64,000 nucleotides of DNA from Luidia sarsii (lineage: Eukaryota; Echinodermata; Asteroidea; Paxillosida; Luidiidae): contig OX465110.1 in assembly GCA_949987565.1 (NCBI GenBank), positions 10,552,363 through 10,616,362 on the forward strand, read 5' to 3'. The first letter of the stretch is position 1, and each line of letters opens with the position of its first letter. The notes under the pieces are model-generated. The model saw only the letters and a list, made by a program, of their open reading frames with translations. It was not told the origin of the DNA and did no database searches. A program made the position numbers and the translations under genes. Below are positions 10,701 through 20,279 of this stretch, piece after piece.

Positions 10701-11695
10701 TGCCAATTAATAGTATCCTTCTCGGTTGCTCAGCTGACGATGAGAAAATCTGCTCCCGGCTTCTCTTGTACGGGATCAGGGTCGTGCGACATCTTCTTCA
10801 TCCTTCTAGTGGTCGCTGGCTAGAAGCTGAAGATCTACCATACTCCCTCTCGCACTTCCACCGGCCTTCCCTCCGCCTGATCAACACCGAACTTCAACGC
10901 CTTCATCAAGCTCTTCGTTCAGCCTTCCCATCATTGTTCGTCTCTTCAGGATTGCTTCCCTCTTCGACTCGTCTCCGTACCCTCCCTTTGACACCAGACA
11001 CCCCAACGCCTTTCCTCATTGCCCCTGACCTCCAAAGACCCCCACTGTCCTCTAGGACTTTCTACAACCTCCTCAACCGCGCAGTCAACTCACATCCCTC
11101 CACCTTCACCACTCACTGGCATCGTATCGGCTTCTTCAAAAACTCAACCTTCTCTATCCCCTGGACTCAAATCTACAAACTCCCAACCTCTAAAAAGGAA
11201 GGAGATGTTCAATTTAGACTCCTTCATAATTTTCTACCATCTCTTCCTGTCCTCCATCACTTCAACCCTGACATTCCACGCGTCTGCGGATGGTGCGGAG
11301 AAGAAGGTTCTATCGTTCATCTGTTCATCCTGTGCCCTTCAATCCAACCAGCCCTCAATCTCCTACACACCCTACTGACCCGACTTCTCCCTAATCTTCA
11401 TCTCAACTTTGACCTCTACTGGACCCTGATCCCCAACGCAAGGAGTCTGAACCGAGATGCTGTAAGACTTAGCAATTTTCTCATCGTCAGTCTGAAATAC
11501 GTCATTTACCATTGTTATCGCTCTTCACTCTTTCCTGACCCTCTCATTATCTGGACTCATCGTATCAAATCCAAAATAATCATTGAACACCATTTTCATC
11601 TCATTAATACTAGTCAAACTCTATTTTATAAGAAATGGTATATTAATAATTCTATCTTCACAATAGTTAATAACCAAATAACGTGGCTGATCTAA
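7787..11695 (+). pseudogene. LINE copy B ORF2: endonuclease / reverse transcriptase with one TGA stop
   Basis: Homologous along its whole length to ORF2 of copy A (about 1302 codons). It begins with the endonuclease (LNVRGC, FLQET, GGDFNC, SDH). A TGA at 8798-8800 interrupts the linker between endonuclease and RT. The same frame then stays open to 11695, with NKTPGLDG, LIPKKGD, QGIRQGCPLSGLLY, YADD at 9929-9940 and the zinc motif CGWCGEEGSIVHLFILC. This is therefore one nonsense mutation and not two genes. No frameshift is seen, so the copy is recently dead or the stop is a polymorphism. In the RT core it differs from copy A at roughly a third of residues, so the two are different families. 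Confidence 0.9.
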
Positions 11696-12408
11696 ACTCT
11701 GATCTTATTTCCTCTGAACTCTTACAGTTTAAGTCCGAGCAGCTGCTCGCTTCGGCGAGACGTGGGGTATCCCTCTGCTCCATGACTTAATCTACCTTTC
11801 CTCTCTCTCCTATCCTTTCCTCTCTCTCTTATCCTTTCCTCTCTCTCCCATCTTTAAATTTGTACATTTCTGTTTATTCTGTTCATGCATGTATGTTCAT
11901 TATTTGTTTACTTCCATGTAGTGAATGTTAATTCGTATCTTCTTCATTGAATGTTTTCTATATCATTTAATGTTACACTTTTTTCATTTTATGTTATCCC
12001 ACACCTATTTCATTTTATGTTATCCCTATAACACTGAAAGTTTTTCCCTATATCATTGAATGTTTTCTCTTTCATTGAATGTTATCCCTATCATTTTTTG
12101 AAATTTAAATCGTTATTTTTTCACATCATTGAATGTGACTCTTATCATATATTGTCATTACCAACAATTCATGATTATGTTTATCATTGAAAGCATTTGT
12201 TTCATCAAAGTCTTTGAAATGATGCCTTCCCTCTCATTGAATGTTTTCGTTTTCATTTTGTAATATACCGTGTTTTTTGTTTTTCCAATTGTATGATTGT
12301 TTTTCCCCTTTTTTATTTTGTATTATTTGTTCCTGTATATATTTGTCAACTGTATTTTGTGTTTCATTTGGAAAATAAAGTTTTCCTTTGAAAAGTCAAA
12401 AAAAAAGT
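11696..12408 (+). other. LINE copy B 3' UTR
   Basis: Contains the stem-loop at 11746-11759, a TCC/TCTC-rich block at 11795-11850, and from about 11930 to 12260 a run of degenerate units built on TATCATTGAATGTT and CATTTTATGTTATCCC. AATAAA at 12375-12380 is a plausible poly(A) signal. It ends CTTTGAAAAGTCAAAAAAAAAGTC against the hexamer repeat, nearly the same terminus as copy A. Confidence 0.7.
11746..11759 (+). other. 3' UTR stem-loop, copy B
   Basis: CTCGC-TTCG-GCGAG: same stem as in copy A but with a stable UUCG loop. Stem conservation with a changed loop suggests that RNA structure is maintained. Confidence 0.6.
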
Positions 12409-12770
12409 CTTCTTCCTCTTCTTCCTCTTCTTCCTCTTCTTCCTCTTCTTCCTCTTCTTCCTCTTCTTCCTCTTCTTCCTCTTCTTCCTCTTCTTCCTCT
12501 TCTTCCTCTTCTTCCTCTTCTTCCTCTTCTTCCTCTTCTTCCTCTTCTTCCTCTTCTTCCTCTTCTTCCTCTTCTTCCTCTTCTTCCTCTTCTTCCTCTT
12601 CTTCCTCTTCTTCCTCTTCTTCCTCTTCTTCCTCTTCTTCCTCTTCTTCCTCTTCTTCCTCTTCCTCCTTCCTCCTCTTCCTCCTCTTCCTCCTCTTCCT
12701 CCTCCTCCTCCTCCTCCTCCTCCTCCTCCTCCTCCTCCTCCTCCTCCTCCTCCTCCTCCTCCTCCTCCAA
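12409..12770 (+). repeat. (TCTTCC)n grading into (TCC)n microsatellite
   Basis: About 42 TCTTCC hexamers to 12663, then a mixed CTTCCTCC stretch, then pure TCC trimers to 12770. It forms the 3' boundary of LINE copy B. All long ORFs across it (poly-Ser, poly-Glu, RRG, PLL repeats) are artefacts. Confidence 0.95.
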
Positions 12771-12933
12771 ACTTGACACACACAAAGTACATGACCCACC
12801 CTTGTGCCTCAAATTGGTTTGAAGTGAGTTGTTTGAAAGACGGTCACGTGACCGCTGTTTGAACTTTGAACTTTAAAACCTTCAAAAAATCATAACAAAT
12901 CAACGGTTGGCTCCCTTGTCTTGCTGTTTGCAG

Positions 12934-13312
12934 CATTTGAGAAGTGTTCCCAGGCACTATAGATTGATGACCTTTGTGATGTCATCTGACTTTGTCTTCC
13001 GGTTGAAACAGGAAGTGACTTTGTAAGGGCTCGTATTCAAATTTGAAGACAGATATGAACTTTGCGTTAACGTTGTTAGGTCAAGGTTTAGTCACTTTCT
13101 GTAATTCATTATCATATGACGTCATCAAGTATTCGAGCGCCCTCTAGCAGCAGGTTGAAAATGTCCGAAAATGTAATTTAACTCGATCCCTGTGGCGAAG
13201 TTTGAGGAAATCGTTTCAAATTCGGCAGGGAGACAGCCACACACTCGGAGAATGCACATGACAAGTTTTAATGATATGACGTAAACATAACGGATATTAG
13301 AAATGAAAGTCT
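12934..13312 (+). repeat. Interspersed direct repeat A, copy 1
   Basis: About 375 bases closely repeated at 14664-15044, starting near GAGAAGTGTT and ending near GAAAGTCT. It contains TGACGTCA-type palindromes and no coding potential. Between 12771 and 12933 only unique AT-rich sequence is seen. Confidence 0.8.
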
Positions 13313-13669
13313 ATTTTTTTTTCCAAAAATTCATAGAAAATCATAAAAATAAGTTACGTTTTTAATTGTTTCACCACAAGAAAGAGTAAATTTTTTCCTT
13401 TCCGATGATACCTTACATATGCTGCCAGTAGTTTTAAAACGCCTGTGGTGATGAAAAATATGATTACCTCCATCTATCTCCAGATGTCTTTTTTTTAATA
13501 TACATCTAATGTCTGTGAAGGTGTGTGCGTTGTCTCAAGGTCGAGAAGGGGGGGTTCACTACTTGGACTGTACCATTGCCTCAGACGGTCGGGGAAGGGG
13601 TGTTCGGTAGATGCCCTTCTACTGTACAAGCTGTATACAGCAGGTGCGCACAGTGTTTTATAGGCTGCC

Positions 13670-14310
13670 GGAGCCTAGAGAGGGGCGGAGGAAGGGCGAG
13701 GAGAGTGTGGAGTTTGGGGGAGAGGGTTGAACCGTTGAAGGGGATAGAGTAAGAAAGGGCGGGAGAGATGTAGAGAGGGGAGAGAGGTGGTCGCGGGGCG
13801 CAGGGCAATGCAAATGTTGTCGGGACGTGCTTGTGAGGTAGCAGCCATGGATATGCCTAGAGAAGAGGCAGAAAGAGAGGGAGAGTGAGCCGAGAGGGAG
13901 AGAGAGAGAGGGTGAAGAGGAAAGGGGGATTGAGATGGAGAGGGTGAGGGAGGGAGGGAGGAAGGGAGAGGGTGCGAGAGAGGGGGAGTGAGAGGGGAGA
14001 GAGACGGGGAGTGAGAGGGGAGAGAGAAAGGGCCGGGAGAGAGGGGAGAGAGGGAAAGAGAGAGTGGGTAGACAGAGGGGTAGACAGAGAGGGGAGAGTG
14101 GGATAGAGAGGGGGGGCGAGAGGGGTGAGGGGGAGAGTGGGAGAGAGGGGGAGAGGGGAAAGAGAGGGATAGAGAGGGGAGAGAGAGGCTTTAGATATTG
14201 GGGGGGGGGTCTTGGCGACACCGAGATGGTGAAGAGGGGAGGGTTAGAACAAAGGGTAGGGAGTAGGAGAAGGAGGAGAGATAGAGGACACGATGTTTAT
14301 GCTAAGTCCT
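13670..14310 (+). repeat. Polypurine tract (GA-rich, degenerate)
   Basis: About 640 bases, nearly all purine on the plus strand, built of irregular GAGAGG, GGGAGA and GAAAGA units. The long minus-strand ORF here (Ser/Pro/Leu only) is an artefact of the composition. Confidence 0.85.
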
Positions 14311-14324
14311 GATAAGGTTGTGGC

Positions 14325-14660
14325 TGGGTAATGTGCAGTCGCCAGTCAGTACACAGTAATGGCACTGCAATGACGATCAACGTGGAAGGGTAGTTCTTCT
14401 GGTTTTCCGATTTCGTCGATAGTCGGTCGTTCCCCAGAAGAAAAAAAAAGGAAAAGCCCTTCTATCTGTGACAACAGACGTAGATTTCTCGTCTTCTTCT
14501 TTTTTTGCAAAAAAAATCCCATAGACTTTGTACATGGTTGTTCTAGCTCCCACTTTTGCCAGTAAACTTTGTTGGAAATTATCGAAAGTTGACATAGAGT
14601 AAGTCCTTAGGGCATAGATGTGTCCCGCACAATGACGATTTGATGACGTCATCGGTTGTC
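14325..14660 (+). repeat. Interspersed direct repeat B, copy 1
   Basis: About 335 bases repeated almost exactly at 15053-15388, from GGGTAATGTGCAGTCGCC to the CATCGGTTGTCATGTG region. The minus-strand 91- and 100-residue ORFs in the two copies are homologous, but only because the DNA is duplicated; no protein family is recognised. Confidence 0.85.
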
Positions 14661-14663
14661 ATG

Positions 14664-15044
14664 TGGCATGTGAGAAGTGTTTCCAGCCGCTACAGATCGA
14701 TGACCTTTGTGATGTCATCTGACCTCGTCTTCTGGTTGAAACAGGAAGTGACTTTGTAAGGGCTCTTATTCAAATTTGAAGACAGATATGAACTTTGTGT
14801 GAACGTTGTTAGGTCAAGGTTGAGTCACTCTCTGTAATTCATTATAATATGACGTCATCAAGTACTCGAGCGCCCTCTAGCGGCAGGTTGAAAATGTCCG
14901 AAAATGTAATTTAACACGATCCTTGTGGCGGAGTTTGAGGAAATCGTTTAAAATTCGGCAGGGAGACAGCCACACACTCGGACAATGCACATGACCAGTT
15001 TTAATGACATGACGTAAACATAACGGAAATTAGAATTGAAAGTC
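14664..15044 (+). repeat. Interspersed direct repeat A, copy 2
   Basis: Second copy of the 12934-13312 repeat with scattered substitutions, placed between the two copies of repeat B. Confidence 0.8.
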
Positions 15045-15052
15045 TTTTTTTG

Positions 15053-15388
15053 GGTAATGTGCAGTCGCCAGTCAGTACACAGTAATGGCACTACAATGAC
15101 GATCAACGTGGAATGGTAGTTCTTCTGGTTTTCCGATTTCGTCGATAGTCGGTCGTTCCCCAGAAGAAAAAAAAAGGAAAAGCCCTACGATCTGTGACAA
15201 CAGACGTAGATTTCTCGTCTTCTTCTTTTTTGAAAAAATCCCATAGACTTTGTACATGTTTGTTCTAGCTCCCACTTTTGCCAGTAAACTTTGTTGGAAA
15301 TTATCGAAAGTTGACATAGAGTAAGTCCTTAGGGCATAGATGTGTCCCGCACAATGACGATTTGATGACGTCATCGGTTGTCATGTGA
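15053..15388 (+). repeat. Interspersed direct repeat B, copy 2
   Basis: Second copy of 14325-14660. Its 3' part (CCCATAGACTTTGTAC onward) continues without a break into the T-arm-type repeat family at 15390-15765. Confidence 0.85.
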
Positions 15389-15765
15389 CAGCGCCTTAAA
15401 GAGGCAAATTTCATAATGCAAATTATGACGCAATCCTAAGTCGGATGGATCCATACTTGGCATGTATCTAAGTTGGGAAAAGGTGTATCCAAAAATTGCC
15501 ACCATTTGACTGTGACGTCATCTCATGAATATTAATGAGGTTATTAATTTTTCAGATTTTCACATTCAAATAAGCATATTTGGCCAACTGAGCGATATTT
15601 GTTTCATTTTTTTTCTTATACCTATCGAGTGTCGTCTAGAAACACCTTCAGTAGCAAAAATAACATGACGCAATCATGACGTCATCAAAATGCTTGTTTT
15701 TAAAAGAGGTGTAAGCCGTAGGCCAATGACCTTGAAACTTTGTGGGCAATTAGTTATCGACCTAC
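15389..15765 (+). repeat. T-arm-type repeat family, partial copy
   Basis: Shares GTGACAGCG, TTGGGAAAAGGTGTATCC, GACGTCATCTCATGAATA and the following ATTAATGAGG with the copies at 28939-29660 (minus), 30414-31220 and 31480-32170 (plus). The 3' part with the tRNA-like motif is missing here. Confidence 0.7.
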
Positions 15766-15785
15766 AGTACAGCTCAAAATTAAGT

Positions 15786-15935
15786 GAACACACGCGTGGG
15801 ACACGCAGGCCCTCCACGCGTGGGACACTGCGTGGAGAGAGATTCATTTAGGACCTGCTGGCTTTCATTAAGTGCGTGGGACTGCGTGGGACTGAGGTCC
15901 CACGCGTGTGATCTCCACGCGTGTCACACGCAAAA
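15786..15935. repeat. ACGCGTGGGAC palindrome cluster
   Basis: Several direct and inverted copies of CACGCGTGGGAC and GTGGGACTGCGTGG in 150 bases, able to fold on themselves. Probably a small foldback MITE starting near TACAGCTCAAAATTAAGTG at 15770; the other end is not identified. From 15936 to about 17100 I see no gene or known repeat. Confidence 0.55.
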
Positions 15936-17119
15936 CCATTTATCTTGAGTTATAGCTAAAAATTACTGCGCCAGATCGTCACGTCAGGTTAGTCCTGTTG
16001 GGCACTATTTGAGTGTACTTTGGTATACCTTGGGAAAAATACCCAGATCGTGAATACAGCGAGCCCTTGAAATGAAGTTGCAATACCGTAACCCTAGCCA
16101 CTTTTTCCCTGCACTTCAACATCAAAGGTATGAGCGACTTTTTTAACTGCCCGACTCAAGAAACCCTAAATGGCTTACCGTCCAACAGTCCAATCACAAA
16201 ATGGGTGTAATGCATTTCACAGACACCCAGCCAATCAGAGCTCTCTTCCCCACACAAGGGCACACAGGCGGCTTGGCTTTGTATGCTAAAGTTCCCTGAA
16301 ATGGGGGGGGGGGGCTTGTCCATATAAGCCAGGGAACCGTTGGGCGTTTATTGTCAGGGATCTGTATTATATTGATTGGCTCTGTGAGCTTGTCTGCAGC
16401 TTGTCTGGCCCAACTTCCTTAGATCTTACGGTCCAGCCGTCATTCTTAAATTCTCATTCTACTGCAGGCAGGCTCCGGGATTTGTCTCGCCTGTCTCGTA
16501 ACTTTGGTTCAAATGACTTTTTTGGTCGAGTTTTAGGAATACAAGGAAGTTATGGGAATATGTACGTTATTTGTGGGGTTTCTCTGTCATAGAAAAAATG
16601 CAGAAAATTAACAGGAAGGAGCGAACCATCCCCCAAAAATAAATGATAATAAACACATCTTTTAAATGGCTTCTAAACTTTAAACACGCTTACAGTATTC
16701 ACCGAAACGAAGTAGCTTTTTCAACGATAGTCTCGTTTGTTAATTGGTTTTGCTCGGGCGAAGAAAAAAAATCGCAAACGCTATTCTTCCGGTCCCTCAC
16801 TCCGAAAGGGACGTGCACGAAACACAAACATTAGCAGACACGGCCCCCTTCAAAATACTTGTAACATAAAGAAAACGAAGTCCGGCATGTCGCCGGTAAA
16901 ATAACGTAAAGAGTACGGAAGTCGGCAGAGTGGACTTGAAGCGGAACGAAGTGCTGCCGTTTGGCCATTTTCCCTTCCTGTTCCGAGAATTCTGGCCGTA
17001 AAAAAATTTGCTTAGCCATGGAACAATATCCTTTTATTCTTAATTATTTCGTTCTGTCTCTCAAAATAATTCCTTTCTTTCTCTTCTTTGTATTTGTTTT
17101 TTGTTTTTCGTTTGAGGTA

Positions 17120-17275
17120 GCGGCGTTGATAGGAATGGAGGTTACGGGTTTGAATCCTGTTGATGTCAAATTTGTTTTCATGAATTTTTTTTTTTTTTTT
17201 TTAAAGAGAACCAGATGCGGAAAAGCGTTATGTTCTGTTTGCCAACAGACATAAATCTCTAGTTAGCTTTTCCGC
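17120..17275 (+). repeat. T-arm-type repeat family, 3' fragment
   Basis: Contains GGTTACGGGTTTGAATCCTG (B-box-like), a long T run and the tail GAACCAGATGCGGAAAAGCG, closely matching 32045-32170. It abuts the truncated DIRS element. Confidence 0.65.
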
Positions 17276-17292
17276 CGCGTAGCGTTGCTGTA

Positions 17293-18219
17293 GTACAGCA
17301 GCAAGATACCCAGGATCGTCCGTCCTTTAAACGACACTCCTTGGGGGCTGATTTTTCGGTGCCGGTTTTTCCGGAGCTCCCCCTGGATAAGGCCTGCGTC
17401 AACACCATGAATCGCCTAGCTAACGCAAAGAAATGGCGACCATGTAATATCCGCTCCAACAAGTACTTTCATTTTCCTCAAGATGACTTCGAGACTTTCC
17501 TCTCTGTGCCAGCGATCCCAGAGGCAGCTAGAGACAAAATCGCCGCAGAAAAGCATAAATCAACCAATGCGGCCCTTTTCCCAGAGAAAACGAAGAACCA
17601 GATGGAGTCTACGTTTTCGCAGGTGGACCTTGCTGCCCGAGTGGGTATTAAATGCACGTCCTTTATGCTTCTCCTTACTGAGTTCCTTGCCCGCGCATGT
17701 GAGGAGGGCTCTGACATCTCGCCGGACTTTGCCGCCCTGGCTCTGCGTACCCTGGATGAGTCACTGATAATCGGACTAGAACAGTTCACACGAATCTCAC
17801 TCCGAGCTACAACTGCGCGGTGGGATAACGTGGTTTCTGCGCTAAACATCCCCTATGACTCTGTCAACACGAAGCTGCAGAACCTCCCGATGTTTGGTAA
17901 AGACCTATTTGCGGGACAGTTCCTTGATCTCCTGGAGACCGAAGCTAAAAGGATAGATACGACCCAGAAGATCTCCTTCCCACAACCTCCCAAGCCACCG
18001 CCTCAGCCAAGGCGTGGTCCGGGACCGATACAGCGACAGCGGAGGTTCCTACCTGCCTACCGTCAGCCCCAACAATCATCCCGCCGGGGCTTCAGACCTC
18101 CACTAGCCAACGTCGGACGAGATCGACGTGACCCACCTCGACCGCGTACAGCTAATACCCAACCTCGACGTAGTAACTCCTTTCGTTTCCCCCGCTCGGC
18201 TAGGGGGCGGCGTCGGTGA
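17293..18219 (+). pseudogene. DIRS copy A gag-like protein, N-terminus missing
   Basis: About 308 codons, open from the truncation point to a TGA at 18219. Nearly identical to the copy B sequence at 63487-64000 over the shared part (PVFPELPLDKAC onward). The middle is helical (VDLAARVGIKCTSFMLLLTEF). The end is Arg/Pro/Gln-rich and basic (PRRGPGPIQRQRR to RSARGRRR), fitting nucleic-acid binding. It overlaps the RT ORF start by about 90 bases in another frame, a usual DIRS arrangement. No ATG in the visible part is a natural start. Confidence 0.8.
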
Positions 18220-20279
18220 CTACCCCGCTTTGTCCACGGCCACCAATCCCGAACCTGTTGGTTGTCGACTGCAAAGCTCCTCAAGGTTCTGGAGAGACAT
18301 CACCTCGGATGGATGGGTACTCGACACGCTCTCTCACGGCTACCGATTAGAGTTCTCAAGTCCCCCGCCGTCCGACATGGTGCTTCGTCCGACTACGATC
18401 CCGACAGACCCTTCCAAGCAACGCTCCCTCGAGTCGGAGATAGAGGACCTCCTCTTCCCGTCTCTACACAAGACAAAGGAGGCTTCATGTCGACTTTCTT
18501 TCTAACACCCAAGAAAGAACCAGGGAAGTGGAGACCCATCCTAAACCTGAAGCCGCTCAACAGGTTCATTCGTCCAAAGAGATTTCGGATGGAAACCCTG
18601 CGCACCGTGATGCAGTCCATCACCGTCCCGGCATGGGCATCTACGATCGACCTGAAGGATGCCTACCTCCACGTTCCTATTCATCCCGATCATTACAAGT
18701 ACCTCCGCTTCATGTACAGGGAGAGGGTGTTCGAGTTCTGCTCCCTACCCTTCGGCCTCTCCACCTCACCGAGGGTGTTCACCAGGATCGTGAAAACCGT
18801 AGGGGCATCACTCCGCCGTTCCGACATACTGATTTTCCAGTACCTCGACGATTGGCTGATAGTGGGCCGCTCCGAAAGCGAGGCCGTCCATGCCACCCGA
18901 GCTACTTACGATCTGACGTCTCGCCTCGGTTTTCTCATAAACCACGAGAAATCGAGAACCATCTAACGCAGACGCCAACCTACCTCGGAGCAGTTCTCGA
19001 CCTCCGCAGGGGAATAGCGTCGCCTACCAACGACCAAGTCAACAACCTGCTCCAGTGTGTCGCCATGTTTCGAAATCAAGGCAACACGAGTGCCAGAGCA
19101 TGGCTTCACCTCCTAGGACTGATGGCCAGTCTCGTGGACCTCGTTCCCTGGTGCCGGCTGTTCATGAGACCCTTACAGCTACACCTCCTGGCTCATTTCA
19201 AACCCAAGAAGGACTCGATCGCCCTAAAGATCCCGGCATCGCCCATGGTTCTTCAACACCTTGCTTGGTGGTCGATACGAAACAACCTGACGGCTGGCTC
19301 CGCTTTCAAGGTTTTAAAGCACGAGCTGGTGATCACAACAGACGCTTCAAACCTCGGCTGGGGAGCCTCCTTTCCTCCGAGACAAGCCTCGGGCATTTGG
19401 GGCCCCGACCTCCGGGGATCGCACATCAACTTCCTCGAATTACGGGCCATCTTCGAGGCCCTACAACGCTTCCAGCCATTGGTCCACGGCAAGAGAGTGC
19501 TGATCCGGTCAGACAATGCAACAGCAGTCGCATACGTCAACCATCAAGGCGGTACACGCTCCCCCCGGCTGTGTGTCCTGACTTGGCAACTCCTTCACTG
19601 GGCAATCAAACACACGGTGCAAATCCGGGCAGAGCACATCCCGGGTGTCGACAACAACTTGGCGGATGCACTTTCCCGAGGGACAATGCGTCCCACCGAG
19701 TGGACACTTCAGCCAGAGGTGGTCAGGGCATTGTTCCAGGTTCTCGACAGGCCCCACGTGGATCTCTTTGCGTCTCACCTGAATGCCCAGCTCCCCACGT
19801 ACTGCACGAGATATCCCCATCCTCAGGCCTGGGCAACGGACGCCCTACGCATCCCTTGGGAAGGACTTCTGGCATACGCATTCCCTCCCCTGTCTCTAAT
19901 ACCGAGGGTACTGTCCAAAATAGAACAGGAGAGCTGCCGCGTCCTCCTCATTGCCCCGTTTTGGCCGAGGCAGTCGTGGTTTCCCCGCGTGGTCAGACTC
20001 CTAGTCAACACTCCTCTGATTCTCCCGCTTCGTCCGGACATCATTTACCAACCCAGGTCACACGTCCTGCATCCGGACCCAGCTCATCTACACCTAACGT
20101 GCTGGACTCTGTCCAACAGTCATTCCGAGAGGCAGGCCTTTCTCTCGACGCTGCAGCTATGGCCGCCAGGGGCCGTCGGCCGTCTACCAGAAAGATCTAC
20201 GACAGCCGAATACGATATTTTGACTCGTGGTGCAAGGGACGATCTACTGATCCGTTCACGGCACCTGTTTCAGAAGTAG
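18128..20279 (+). pseudogene. DIRS copy A reverse transcriptase - RNase H - methyltransferase-like ORF, two frameshifts
   Basis: Reads in three frames. 18128 to about 18480 gives the RT N-terminus (FWRDITSDGWVLDTLSHGY). About 18480-18958 gives the RT core (FFLTPKKEPGKWRPILNLKP, STIDLKDAYLHVPI, FCSLPFGLSTSPRVF, YLDD at 18841-18852). About 18958-20279 gives thumb, RNase H and the last domain. Each shift fits loss of one base. RNase H has TTDAS (Asp at 19341), LELRAIFEA, IRSDNATA and LADALSR. Near 19758 starts VDLFASHLNAQLPTYCTRYP, then DALRIPWEGLLAYAFPP and APFWPRQSWFP, the methyltransferase-like region of DIRS elements. Domain names follow family knowledge. Confidence 0.85.

Noticed and set aside
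12297..12822. Five long ORFs (poly-Ser, poly-Glu, poly-Gly, RRG and PLL repeats) on both strands
   Set aside because: All are readings of the TCTTCC/TCC microsatellite in different frames; same for 5561-6016.
13658..14221. 187-codon minus ORF rich in Ser, Pro and Leu
   Set aside because: Translation of the polypyrimidine strand; no family features.
19055..20100. First 350 codons of the recombinase ORF as real protein
   Set aside because: They overlap RNase H and methyltransferase-like sequence in another frame, and the residues look like an out-of-frame reading. The true start is probably near 20000.
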